Source of the DNA: Lachnoclostridium sp. UBA3262
GTDB lineage: Bacteria; Bacillota; Clostridia; Lachnospirales; Lachnospiraceae
NCBI GenBank assembly: GCA_002362575.1
Contig: DEUM01000040.1
Coordinates: forward strand, 1 to 64,000
Direction of reading: 5' to 3'
Length of the DNA: 64,000 nt
The notes under the pieces: model-generated
What the model was told of the DNA's origin: nothing
Databases searched by the model: none
Seen by the model: the letters and a program-made list of their open reading frames with translations, nothing else
Part shown: positions 52,188 through 61,423 of the stretch, in pieces
Position numbering within the stretch: the first letter of the stretch is position 1
Layout of the letters: each line of letters opens with the position of its first letter
Position numbers and translations under genes: made by a program

Positions 52188-53488
52188 ATCAGTTCGAGTC
52201 AGAGAAAGAAAGCATGTATGAAAAGTTCGGTATCAGCAGACCGGTTCTGGCATTTGGAAATCAGGTGCTGGAGGAAATAAAAGAGCGTTTTACAAAAATT
52301 GATGAGGTGGCAGAACTCAATCAACTGAAGGTAATTCATGCCATGCAGAAAAACCGTGTCAGCGAGAGCCATCTGAGCGGGACAACCGGGTACGGCTATA
52401 ATGACACAGGCAGAGACACGCTGGAAAAGGTATATGCGGATATTTTTCACACGGAGGACGCCCTTGTCCGCTCGCAGATTACCTGTGGCACACATGCCCT
52501 TACGATTGCCTTATCCTCCATTTTAAGACCGGGAGATGAACTGCTGTCTCCGGTTGGCAAACCGTATGATACACTGGAAGGAATTATTGGCATTGAGGGC
52601 TCCGGCACAAAGGGCTCTCTGCGGGAATTTGATATCCATTACCGGCAGGTGGATTTAATAGGAGACAGCGAATTTGACTATGACGGAATCCGGGAGGCTC
52701 TCAACGAAAAGACAAAGCTCGTTACAATACAGCGCTCAAAGGGCTATGCCCTTCGGAAAACATTTTCGGCCCAGAAAATCGGAGAGCTGATTTCCTTTAT
52801 CAAAAAAATCAAACCGGATGTAATCTGCATGGTAGATAACTGCTACGGTGAATTTGTGGAAACAATCGAGCCATCCGATGTCGGCGCCGACATCTGTGTC
52901 GGTTCGCTGATTAAAAATCCGGGCGGCGGTCTGGCGCCTATGGGCGGCTATATTGCCGGGCGAAAGGATTTAATAGAGCTGGCGGCATATCGTTTAACAG
53001 CACCCGGATTGGGAAAGGAAGTCGGGGCGTCACTGCATGTCAATTCTTCCTTTTATCAGGGGCTTTTTCTGGCGCCGACCGTTGTCGCCAGTGCACTGAA
53101 ATCTGCCATCTTTGCCGCCAATCTTTACGAAAAGCTTGGTTTTCTTGCCAGCCCGTCAGGCAGTGAGGAGAGATATGACATTATACAGGCGATTGCCTTT
53201 GAATCACCGGAGAGGGTTATCTCTTTTTGTCAGGGAGTACAGCAGGCAGCGCCAGTAGATTCCTACGTCCTGCCAGAGCCGTATGCCATGCCGGGATACC
53301 ATAGTGATGTCATTATGGCGGCAGGTGCTTTTGTTTCGGGTTCTTCGATTGAATTAAGTGCGGATGCACCAATCGAACCTCCTTACAGCGTATTTTTCCA
53401 AGGTGGGATTACATGGCCGCACGGAAAATTGGGAATCCTAAAGACACTTCAAAATATGCTGGATGGCGGTTTCGTCGAATTATCTTAA
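52184..53488 (+). CDS. PLP-dependent aluminium-resistance/methionine gamma-lyase-like protein
   Basis: A 434-residue PLP enzyme of the YnbB/aluminium resistance family (Cys/Met metabolism fold). The Lys binding PLP is probably in GSLIKNPGGGLAPMGGYIAG; other features are SGTTGYGYNDTGRDTLE and CGTHALTIALSSILRPGDELL. The start is TTG 52184, overlapping the miaA stop. The natural substrate of this conserved family is unclear. The miaA-ynbB adjacency also occurs in Bacillus. Confidence 0.92.
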   Translation: MNQFESEKESMYEKFGISRPVLAFGNQVLEEIKERFTKIDEVAELNQLKVIHAMQKNRVSESHLSGTTGYGYNDTGRDTLEKVYADIFHTEDALVRSQITCGTHALTIALSSILRPGDELLSPVGKPYDTLEGIIGIEGSGTKGSLREFDIHYRQVDLIGDSEFDYDGIREALNEKTKLVTIQRSKGYALRKTFSAQKIGELISFIKKIKPDVICMVDNCYGEFVETIEPSDVGADICVGSLIKNPGGGLAPMGGYIAGRKDLIELAAYRLTAPGLGKEVGASLHVNSSFYQGLFLAPTVVASALKSAIFAANLYEKLGFLASPSGSEERYDIIQAIAFESPERVISFCQGVQQAAPVDSYVLPEPYAMPGYHSDVIMAAGAFVSGSSIELSADAPIEPPYSVFFQGGITWPHGKLGILKTLQNMLDGGFVELS

Positions 53489-53610
53489 AACACGTCGAAA
53501 AGAACACGAAAATTCACAGAAAAAACTTGGTTAAAAGGTATACTTTTTACTTAGAGTATGATAAAATAAATATGTTTGGTTAGATTTGGGTTCTCCGGAA
53601 AGGAACCTGA

Positions 53611-54309
53611 ATGGAAAAGAATAATTTAACAATGAAGGAAATGCCGGTTTCAGAAAAACCATATGAGAAGTGTATTCATTATGGCGCCCGAGTCTTGTCC
53701 GATGCGGAACTTTTGGCAGTTATAATCAAAACGGGAACAAAGGAGAAGACAAGCCTTTCCGTTGCAATGGATATTTTACAATTACATCCGTGTTATAAAG
53801 GTCTGATTGGGCTGCACCATTTGTCACTGAAGGAATTAACAGAGGTAAAAGGAATCGGCACAATTAAAGCAGTTCAGCTTTTGTGTCTGTCCGAACTTGC
53901 AAAACGGCTTGCCAGACAGACAAAGGAGAATTCTGCAGGCTTTTGCCGTCCGTACGATATTGCGGCATTTTTCATGGAAGAAATGCGAAATCTCGAAACA
54001 GAGCATTTGTATGTGGCATATCTGGATGCGGGAGGAAAGCTGCTGCACTATGAGGTTGTCTTTATCGGGACAATCCAGTCCTCCATTGCAAATCCGCGGG
54101 AGATACTGCGTCTGGCGCTTCGCTATGATGCAGCGCATTATGTTGTCATGCACAATCATCCGAGCGGGGATCCGACACCGAGTCCGGAAGATATTGCCAT
54201 AACCAAACGGCTGATAGAGGCATCGGGAATCATTGGTATTCCCTTGATGGACCACATCATTATTGGAGATAATCAATATATCAGTTTGAAAGAAGCGGGA
54301 TATATTTAG
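53611..54309 (+). CDS. radC: RadC family JAMM-domain protein
   Basis: A 232-residue protein with an N-terminal helix-hairpin-helix (LTEVKGIGTIKAVQLLCL) and a C-terminal JAMM/MPN metalloprotease-like domain, whose zinc site is HNHPSGDPTPSPED. Despite its name the role in DNA repair is not established. It stands directly before mreB, its usual place in Firmicutes. ATG 53611 follows AAAGGAAC. Confidence 0.95.
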   Translation: MEKNNLTMKEMPVSEKPYEKCIHYGARVLSDAELLAVIIKTGTKEKTSLSVAMDILQLHPCYKGLIGLHHLSLKELTEVKGIGTIKAVQLLCLSELAKRLARQTKENSAGFCRPYDIAAFFMEEMRNLETEHLYVAYLDAGGKLLHYEVVFIGTIQSSIANPREILRLALRYDAAHYVVMHNHPSGDPTPSPEDIAITKRLIEASGIIGIPLMDHIIIGDNQYISLKEAGYI

Positions 54310-54329
54310 TATAAGAGAGGAAGATTGAT

Positions 54330-55322
54330 ATGTCAGGTAAAGCGATTGGTATTGATTTTGGTACAAGTTCCATTAAATTTTATAAAAATGGAGAGGGAGT
54401 CATTTTACACGAAAAGAGTGTCATTGCGATTTATAACAAAAACCATACATTTGCTGTCGGAAATGAGGCATTTGAAATGTACGAGAAGGCGCCGGTAAAC
54501 ATTGAGGTGTCTTATCCGGTTAAGAATGGGGTAATCGCCGATATCGGAAATATGCAGGCAATGGTCGATTACTTTTTTCAGGAGCTGGATGGAAAGCGGA
54601 GATTAAAGGGAGCCGATTATTTTATTGCGGTGCCGACGGATATTACAGAAGTGGAAAAGAGAGCTTATTTTGATTTAATTTCAAATACAAACCTGAAACC
54701 GAAAAAAATTCATGTTGTCGAGAAACCGATTGCAGATGCTCTCGGTATGAGTCTGGATATTACCAAATCAACCGGAACCCTTGTTGTGGATATCGGAGCG
54801 AATACAACAGAGATTTCTGTTCTTTCACTGGGAGGTATCGTTCTGAGCCGGTTAATTCCAGTTGGTGGAAACCGCTTTGATGAAGCTATTATCAATAAAA
54901 TTAAAAAGGACAAGAATTTTGTGATTGGGGAAAAGACAGCGGAATTGATAAAAAAAACAATTGGCTCTGCCTATGTGACAGATGAGACAATTGATATCTG
55001 TGGCCGTAACTTGGTTACAGGACTGCCAAGCGAAATTACCGTGACAAGCTCCGATGTCTATGAGGCGCTGGGCGAGTTGTTCCAGAACATTGTGGACTCT
55101 ATCAAAATCATTCTGGAGCGCACACCACCAGAAATTTCTTCCGACATTTACAAATCCGGTGTATATATTACCGGAGGCTCCAGCCGGATTAAGGACCTTG
55201 GAAAGTTTGTATATGAACAGCTCGGATTAAAGGTAAATCTTTGTGAGGAACCTGAGAGTACAGTTATCATGGGACTTGGCTCAATTATAGAGGATCCGCA
55301 GCTGGCAAAACTGACACTATAA
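54330..55322 (+). CDS. mreB: rod-shape-determining actin homologue MreB
   Basis: Bacterial actin of 330 residues that organises lateral wall synthesis under the membrane. Nucleotide motifs: AIGIDFGTSSIKFY (phosphate 1), LVVDIGANTTEISVLSLGG (phosphate 2), and VYITGGSSRIKDL (adenosine). The GTSS variant and short length suggest an MreB/Mbl-type paralogue rather than a strict E. coli-like protein. It begins the mreBCD-pbp2-minCDE-rodA cluster. Confidence 0.95.
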   Translation: MSGKAIGIDFGTSSIKFYKNGEGVILHEKSVIAIYNKNHTFAVGNEAFEMYEKAPVNIEVSYPVKNGVIADIGNMQAMVDYFFQELDGKRRLKGADYFIAVPTDITEVEKRAYFDLISNTNLKPKKIHVVEKPIADALGMSLDITKSTGTLVVDIGANTTEISVLSLGGIVLSRLIPVGGNRFDEAIINKIKKDKNFVIGEKTAELIKKTIGSAYVTDETIDICGRNLVTGLPSEITVTSSDVYEALGELFQNIVDSIKIILERTPPEISSDIYKSGVYITGGSSRIKDLGKFVYEQLGLKVNLCEEPESTVIMGLGSIIEDPQLAKLTL

Positions 55323-55335
55323 GCGGAGGGTGCAT

Positions 55336-56211
55336 ATGAAAAGACGCAGGAAAAAGAATTGGATTCATCCTAAAATATTATATATCTGCCTTTCCCTTTT
55401 GTGTGTCATATTGGTCGTGCTTTCCTTTAAGTTCTCGAATCAGTTTGCTTCGGTTAAAAGTATGGCAGGAAATATTGTCACACCGATGCAGAAGGGCATC
55501 AATTCCGTCGGTAAATTTCTGTCGGATAAAGTAGACTTGCTTACTTCAAAAGAAACTCTTTTGCAGCAGAATAAAGAATTAAAAGACAAACTGAATGCGC
55601 TCAGCTATGATAATAAGATTCTGGCGGGGGAAAACAGTGAACTGGAAAATTACAGAGAGCTGTTTAAGCTGTCAAAAAAATATCCGGATTATCCAAAGGT
55701 GGCAGCAACCGTCATCAGCCGGGATGGAAATAACTGGTTTAATGTATTTACGATTGACAAAGGAAAGAAAGACGGCGTTGACGTGGATATGAATGTCATT
55801 TCCGGTAACGGGCTTGTCGGTATTGTATCTGAGGCAGGAGACCACTATGCAAAGGTCCGCTCCATTATAGATGACAAGAGCAATGTCAGCGCCATGTTTG
55901 AGTCTACGGGAGAGACCTGTATGGTCAAGGGAAACATGGAGAGTATTTATAACGGTTATATTGATGTTGAGATGATAAGCAATACGGCAAAAATAAAGGA
56001 GGGCGACGAGATTGTTACCTCCCATGTCAGCGATAAATTCCTTCAGGGACTTTCTGTCGGGTATGTAAAGGATATCTCAAATGATAATTCTGCACTGACA
56101 AAGACAGCACATCTGACACCGGTCGTTTCCTTTGACCAATTGGAATATGTTCTGGTCATTACGCAGTTGAAGGACTCCAGAGAGGTTAAGGATATTTCAA
56201 ATCATGATTAA
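55336..56211 (+). CDS. mreC: rod-shape-determining protein MreC
   Basis: Bitopic elongasome scaffold, 291 residues: basic N-terminus, one membrane helix (about 14-32), a coiled coil (about 65-110) and a beta-rich outer region with GLVGIVSEAGDHYAKVRSIID. ATG 55336 has GGAGGG at good distance; GTG 55330 is less likely. The end overlaps mreD by eight bases. Confidence 0.94.
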   Translation: MKRRRKKNWIHPKILYICLSLLCVILVVLSFKFSNQFASVKSMAGNIVTPMQKGINSVGKFLSDKVDLLTSKETLLQQNKELKDKLNALSYDNKILAGENSELENYRELFKLSKKYPDYPKVAATVISRDGNNWFNVFTIDKGKKDGVDVDMNVISGNGLVGIVSEAGDHYAKVRSIIDDKSNVSAMFESTGETCMVKGNMESIYNGYIDVEMISNTAKIKEGDEIVTSHVSDKFLQGLSVGYVKDISNDNSALTKTAHLTPVVSFDQLEYVLVITQLKDSREVKDISNHD

Positions 56212-56716
56212 AAGAAAAGTAGTATCAATTTTTATCATTTTCATAGCGTTTCTTTTACAGACTACCTTGTGTCAGTCAATGGCATTGGCAAACGTGGTTC
56301 CGAATCTGTTGCTGGTCGTTACTATTTGCTATGGTTATCTGCGGGGAAGGACCTCCGGTATACTAATAGGTTTTTTCTGCGGTCTGCTTTTAGATATGGT
56401 ATATGGAAGTGTTATCGGTCTATATGCTTTTGTCTTTATGACAATAGGCTTTGTAATAGGGTTCTGTCAGAAAATATACTTTACGGACAGTCTGATATTA
56501 CCTTCCATACTGATTGTAGCAGGTGATTTTCTGTATGGTATCTATTACTTTGTTACAGAATTTTTAATGCGGGGAAGAATCCATTTTGGTTTCTATTTTC
56601 TTCATGTGATTTTACCGGAGATGATTTATACAGCGTTAGTCGGCATATTAGTTTATCGTTTTCTAGATATGCTGGAACGTTTTCTTACATCGCATAGAGA
56701 GGAGGCAGGACTATGA
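56204..56716 (+). CDS. mreD: rod-shape-determining protein MreD
   Basis: Small integral membrane protein of 170 residues with about five hydrophobic helices, consistent with MreD between mreC and PBP2. The sequence GRTSGILIGFFCGLLLDMVYGSVIGLYAF is the family's conserved core. It overlaps pbp2 by four bases (ATGA). Confidence 0.92.
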   Translation: MIKRKVVSIFIIFIAFLLQTTLCQSMALANVVPNLLLVVTICYGYLRGRTSGILIGFFCGLLLDMVYGSVIGLYAFVFMTIGFVIGFCQKIYFTDSLILPSILIVAGDFLYGIYYFVTEFLMRGRIHFGFYFLHVILPEMIYTALVGILVYRFLDMLERFLTSHREEAGL

Positions 56717-59601
56717 TAGACAATATACTTGATTCATTAAAAAACATTGTAAAATCCCGTATATTTCCGCTTGTTATCACGTACATCGTGCTGTTCAGCA
56801 TACTGGTAGGACGAATGTTTTTCCTTCAGATAATCAGTGGCGAGTCATACAACAAAAAAGCCTCCCTTCAAAAGCAGAAGGTAAAAACTATTAAAAGCGC
56901 CAGAGGAAAAATATATGACAGCAGCGGGAAACTCCTTGCCACAAATGAGCAAAGCTATGCGATTACGATTGAAGATTCCGGTGAGTTAAAAGACAATTTG
57001 AGTAAAAACACGATGATACTGAAATGTATCCATCTGATTGAAAAAAACGGAGATAGTATGGATTTGGAATTTCCAATTGAAATTGCGAAAAATGGAAAAT
57101 TCAAATTCAATGTAAATAAAACTGCACAACTGCGATTTAAACGTGATATCTTTTATTTGAAATCTGCTGATGAGCTGACAGAGGAACAGCAGAATATGAC
57201 AGCCAATGACTGTTTTCATTATCTACGCACAATCGCAAAAGCAAATACGGCACACTTTTTTGATGTTGACATGGAGGGGAAGACCGATAAAGATGGTGTT
57301 TACCATGAAAAATATTCGGATAAGGACGCACTGAAAATCATGACCGTGCGCTATGCCATGCTGATGAATACGTATTCAAAATATGAGCCGATTACTGTAA
57401 GCAACGACGTTTCGATGAAAACCGTGGCAGCAATTAAGGAAAGTGCCGCAGATCTGCCGGGAGTCGAGGTGTCTACCGAGATGAACCGGGTATATTATGA
57501 CAGCAAATATTTTGCACATATTATCGGTTATACCGGATTGATTTCCTCTGACACTCTTGCAGAAATGAAGGAAAAGGATGAAAACACGGACTACACCTCC
57601 GCAGACCAGATTGGAAAGACCGGAATTGAGAAGGAATACGAAAATGAATTAAAGGGAAAAAAGGGTTCCGAAACCCTTATTATTGATAACAGCTCCCGTA
57701 TTATTAAAACAGCCGAGAAAAAAGATGCAGTAGCGGGAAACGACGTGTATCTGTCAATTAACTCCAATCTGCAAAAGGCAACCTATAAGCTGGTGGAAAA
57801 GGAGATTGCCGGTATTCTTATTTCTAAGCTGGTAAATGGCAGAAGCCATGGTACGAAGGGAAAGAAAGCATCCGGTATTAAAGTGTCTATATATGACGTC
57901 TATGATGCAATCTTGCAGAACAGCATTGTGGATATCTCTCATTTTTCGGATAAGGATGCAACTTCTTTGGAGAAATCGGTGTACCGGACGTTCTCAAGAG
58001 AGAAGAAGTCGGCCATCCAGAGTATAAAACGCCAGCTCAAGTATTCCAACCGTAAGCCGGGAAAAGAGCTGTCCGAGTCGCTGGACGACTATTTGGATTA
58101 CATTTTCTCCATGCTGAAAGAAAATGGTATTTTAGATAGCAGCGCCATGGATACTACGGATTCTATGTACAATAAATATGTGAATGACAAAATCAGTCTC
58201 AGTGAATTTCTGATTTATGCCATTAAAAACAACTGGATTGATTTAAAAAACCTTGACATCGGTGAAAATTACTATAGCTCAGAAGAAGTTTTCCAAAAGA
58301 TTTGTGCTTTTGTGTACGAGGAGATTTCGGATGACATCGCCTTTGACAAAGAAATCTATCATATGATGGTTGACAAAGATCGGATATCCGGAAGGGAAAT
58401 CTGTCTTTTGCTTTACGACCAGAAGGTATTAAAAAAGAATCATTCAACTTATGCAAAATTACAGACTGGCACGATTTCACCATATGGATTTTTGAAATCC
58501 AAAATAAAATCGTTAGCGATTTCACCAGGAGAGCTGGGACTCACGCCATGCTCCTGTTCTGTTGTAATCACTTCAGTAAAAACAGGAAAGCTGTTGGCCA
58601 TGGTATCATATCCAAGCTATGACAATAACAAATTTGCCAATATGGTGGATAGTGATTATTATAGCAAAGTAAGTACCAGCAGTGCCTCTGCTCTTTTGAA
58701 CCGTGCGACACAGCAGAAAACGGCGCCCGGCTCTACTTTTAAGATGGTAACTGCTACGACCGTCTTGGAGGAGGGGGTTATCGATCCTTATTCAACGGTA
58801 AGGGACGGTGTACAATTCGATAAAATCAATAAGCCATGGCCAAAATGCTGGAGTACAGTATCCCACGGAAACCTCAATGTATCGCAGGCAATCCAACATT
58901 CCTGTAACTACTTTTTCTATGAAATGGGCTATCGTCTGGGAAATGGACATGGAAATGTCGTTGATAATGAAAAAGGGTTAAACAAGTTAAAGAAATATGC
59001 GAACAAATATGGACTTACAAGTAAATCCGGTGTTGAACTACCGGAAGCCGAGCCTTCCTTTTCCGATATTGATATCGTCCGTTCAGCAATTGGACAGGGT
59101 TCGAATAACTACGCACCGATTCAGCTTTCCCGTTATGTCACAACCATTGCAAACGGGGGAACCTGCTATGATTTGACTTTGATTGACAAGCTAACAAATT
59201 CCAAAACGGGAAAGAACAAAAAAAATTCAGCAAAGGTGAAAAATGAACTGGATTTTTCTCCTTCCACCTTGCAGTCAATTAAAACCGGTATGCACAATGT
59301 AGTATATAACGGAAGCATTGCATCCCTGTTCCGGAGTGTTCCGGTACAGGTTGCAGGAAAGACCGGTACGGCACAGATTACAGCAAATGAACCGAACCAT
59401 GCGCTGTTTGTCAGCTTTGCCCCATACAGCAATCCTGAGATTTCAGTTACGGTCGCCATACCGAATGGTTTTACATCTGCTAATGCTGCTGAGCTTGCCA
59501 GCAATATATATAAATATTATTATGATAAAAAAGCACGAAAGTCATTGCTGAAAAATCAGGCAATCAATCCTACGACGACGTCTGGTCGCGTTATGGATTA
59601 A
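56713..59601 (+). CDS. mrdA: penicillin-binding protein 2 with a large internal insertion
   Basis: Class B transpeptidase of the elongasome. It has 962 residues against roughly 600-700 for the family. A membrane helix (about 17-38) precedes the PBP dimer domain; catalytic motifs are all present: Ser674-Thr-Phe-Lys677, Ser730-Cys-Asn732 and Lys883-Thr-Gly-Thr886. The extra material (about 370-610) lies between the LQKATYKLVEKEI segment and the VVITSVKTGKLLAMVSYPSYD strand that normally follows closely. It is helical, Lys/Asp-rich and has no motif that I know. Immediate overlap with mreD and rodA nearby suits a RodA-PBP2 pair. Confidence 0.93.
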   Translation: MIDNILDSLKNIVKSRIFPLVITYIVLFSILVGRMFFLQIISGESYNKKASLQKQKVKTIKSARGKIYDSSGKLLATNEQSYAITIEDSGELKDNLSKNTMILKCIHLIEKNGDSMDLEFPIEIAKNGKFKFNVNKTAQLRFKRDIFYLKSADELTEEQQNMTANDCFHYLRTIAKANTAHFFDVDMEGKTDKDGVYHEKYSDKDALKIMTVRYAMLMNTYSKYEPITVSNDVSMKTVAAIKESAADLPGVEVSTEMNRVYYDSKYFAHIIGYTGLISSDTLAEMKEKDENTDYTSADQIGKTGIEKEYENELKGKKGSETLIIDNSSRIIKTAEKKDAVAGNDVYLSINSNLQKATYKLVEKEIAGILISKLVNGRSHGTKGKKASGIKVSIYDVYDAILQNSIVDISHFSDKDATSLEKSVYRTFSREKKSAIQSIKRQLKYSNRKPGKELSESLDDYLDYIFSMLKENGILDSSAMDTTDSMYNKYVNDKISLSEFLIYAIKNNWIDLKNLDIGENYYSSEEVFQKICAFVYEEISDDIAFDKEIYHMMVDKDRISGREICLLLYDQKVLKKNHSTYAKLQTGTISPYGFLKSKIKSLAISPGELGLTPCSCSVVITSVKTGKLLAMVSYPSYDNNKFANMVDSDYYSKVSTSSASALLNRATQQKTAPGSTFKMVTATTVLEEGVIDPYSTVRDGVQFDKINKPWPKCWSTVSHGNLNVSQAIQHSCNYFFYEMGYRLGNGHGNVVDNEKGLNKLKKYANKYGLTSKSGVELPEAEPSFSDIDIVRSAIGQGSNNYAPIQLSRYVTTIANGGTCYDLTLIDKLTNSKTGKNKKNSAKVKNELDFSPSTLQSIKTGMHNVVYNGSIASLFRSVPVQVAGKTGTAQITANEPNHALFVSFAPYSNPEISVTVAIPNGFTSANAAELASNIYKYYYDKKARKSLLKNQAINPTTTSGRVMD

Positions 59602-59618
59602 AAATGGAGGAACTGGTT

Positions 59619-60284
59619 ATGAAAAAAGCACCCGTTGTTATAAAAGGGAATAAGTCTGGAATCCGCATTGTACTGGATTCAGAAATGGAATTTGAGGCAT
59701 TGTTGGAGGAGGTAAAAAAGAAGTTTTCCTCTGGCGCCGAGTTCCTTGGAAATGCTCAGGTAGCAGCGTCCTTTGAAGGGCGGGATTTATCGGAGGATGA
59801 GGAGCGGGTTCTTTTGCAATGTATTTCTGAGTATTCAAAACTGGATGTCGTATGCGTTATTGATAATGACAAAAAAAGAGAAGAGTATTTTACAAAGTCG
59901 CTGAATGAACGGCTGATGCAGATGAATTCCAATTCCGGACAGTTTTTCAAAGGGAATCTCCGTTCCGGGCAGGTTATGGAATTTGAGACGAGCATCGTAA
60001 TTCTTGGAGATGTCAATGTTGGAGCACAGGTCGTATCTACCGGAAATGTAATTGTTCTGGGAAGTCTGAATGGCACTGTCTATGCTGGCGCTTCAGGTCG
60101 CAAAAACTCTTTTGTTGTAGCATTAAAAATGAATCCGATTCAGATTCGAATTGCCGATATCATCGCGCGTTCTGCGGATGAGAAAACAGTACCGCCTTCC
60201 GAACCGCAGATTGCTTATCTGGATAATGACGTTATCTATGTCGATACACTGTCGCGAAAAACGCTGACAGATATAAATATATAA
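59619..60284 (+). CDS. minC: septum site-determining protein MinC
   Basis: FtsZ inhibitor of 221 residues. The N-terminal domain (about 1-105) contacts FtsZ; the C-terminal beta-helix (about 115-215) is clear in GQVMEFETSIVILGDVNVGA, GNVIVLGSLNGTVYAGASG and AFVVALKMNPIQIRIAD-like strands. ATG 59619 follows GGAGG; the ATG at 59604 overlaps this site. It lies 18 bases behind pbp2. Confidence 0.95.
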   Translation: MKKAPVVIKGNKSGIRIVLDSEMEFEALLEEVKKKFSSGAEFLGNAQVAASFEGRDLSEDEERVLLQCISEYSKLDVVCVIDNDKKREEYFTKSLNERLMQMNSNSGQFFKGNLRSGQVMEFETSIVILGDVNVGAQVVSTGNVIVLGSLNGTVYAGASGRKNSFVVALKMNPIQIRIADIIARSADEKTVPPSEPQIAYLDNDVIYVDTLSRKTLTDINI

Positions 60285-60324
60285 ATTGTTTTACTATTAA
60301 AAACAGAAAGTTGGAGGATAAAAA

Positions 60325-61113
60325 ATGAGTGAAATTATTGTAATAACATCAGGAAAAGGCGGGGTAGGAAAAACTACTACGACAGCAAATGTAGGAACTG
60401 GTCTTGCTAAAGAAGGAAAAAAGGTAGTCTTGATTGATACAGATATCGGACTTCGTAATCTGGATGTTGTTATGGGATTGGAAAACCGGATTGTCTATAA
60501 TCTGGTTGATGTCATCGAGGGAAACTGCAGAATTAAGCAGGCGCTGATTAAGGATAAGAGATATCCGAACTTGTATCTGCTTCCTTCTGCACAGACAAGA
60601 GATAAGTCAGCAGTCAATCCAGAGCAGATGGCAAAGCTCACAAACGAACTAAAAGAAGAGTTTGATTACATATTACTAGATTGTCCGGCGGGAATTGAAC
60701 AGGGCTTTAAAAATGCAATTGCCGGAGCTGACAGGGCAATCGTAGTAACTACTCCGGAAGTTTCTGCTGTTCGTGACGCCGACCGGATCATTGGTCTGTT
60801 AGAGGCAAATGAAATCGGAAAAACTGAGCTGATTGTCAACCGTCTGCGGGCAGATATGGTAAAACGCGGAGATATGATGTCTAGCGAAGATGTAATAGAA
60901 ATCCTAGCCGTTGACCTGCTTGGAGTTGTTCCGGATGATGAGAGCATCGTTATCTCTACAAATCAGGGTGAACCACTGGTAGGGAACAAATCCCTTGCCG
61001 GACAGGCCTACGAGAATATATGCCATAGAATTTTAGGGGAAGAAGTTCCATTTTTAAATCTGTTACAGAAAAATGGATTTTTTTCGAAACTAAAGAACAA
61101 ATTTAAGAACTAA
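60325..61113 (+). CDS. minD: septum site-determining ATPase MinD
   Basis: Membrane-associated ATPase of 262 residues that places MinC. The deviant Walker A is KGGVGKTTTTANVG near the start; switch II is DCPAGIEQGFKNA; the amphipathic C-terminal membrane helix is FFSKLKNKFKN. GGAGG precedes ATG 60325. Confidence 0.97.
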   Translation: MSEIIVITSGKGGVGKTTTTANVGTGLAKEGKKVVLIDTDIGLRNLDVVMGLENRIVYNLVDVIEGNCRIKQALIKDKRYPNLYLLPSAQTRDKSAVNPEQMAKLTNELKEEFDYILLDCPAGIEQGFKNAIAGADRAIVVTTPEVSAVRDADRIIGLLEANEIGKTELIVNRLRADMVKRGDMMSSEDVIEILAVDLLGVVPDDESIVISTNQGEPLVGNKSLAGQAYENICHRILGEEVPFLNLLQKNGFFSKLKNKFKN

Positions 61114-61127
61114 GGAGATGAACGGAT

Positions 61128-61406
61128 ATGGGATTTTCGGATTTTTTCAGAAAAAAAGCATCGAGTAACATTGCAAAGGACAGGCTGAAGCTTGTTCTGG
61201 TATCAGACCGTGCAAATTGTTCTCCGGATGTTATGGAGCAAATTAAAAACGATATTATCAATGTAATATCAAAGTATGTAGAAATAGATCTGGAAGGTCT
61301 TGACATAAAAATTGAGCAGACAGAGTCAGAAGGAAACAATGGCACCGTACCGGCGCTGTTTGCCAACATTCCTATTAAGGATATGAAACCTTCCAGTGCG
61401 AAATAA
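61128..61406 (+). CDS. minE: cell division topological specificity factor MinE
   Basis: A 92-residue MinD-ATPase activator. The anti-MinCD strand region (AKDRLKLVLVSDRANCSPDVM) and the topological domain (DIINVISKYVEIDLEGLDIKIEQ) are both present. Presence of MinE alongside MinCD implies an oscillating Min system, unlike the DivIVA-anchored one of Bacillus. Confidence 0.95.
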   Translation: MGFSDFFRKKASSNIAKDRLKLVLVSDRANCSPDVMEQIKNDIINVISKYVEIDLEGLDIKIEQTESEGNNGTVPALFANIPIKDMKPSSAK

Positions 61407-61423
61407 AGATAGGTGGGATTTGT

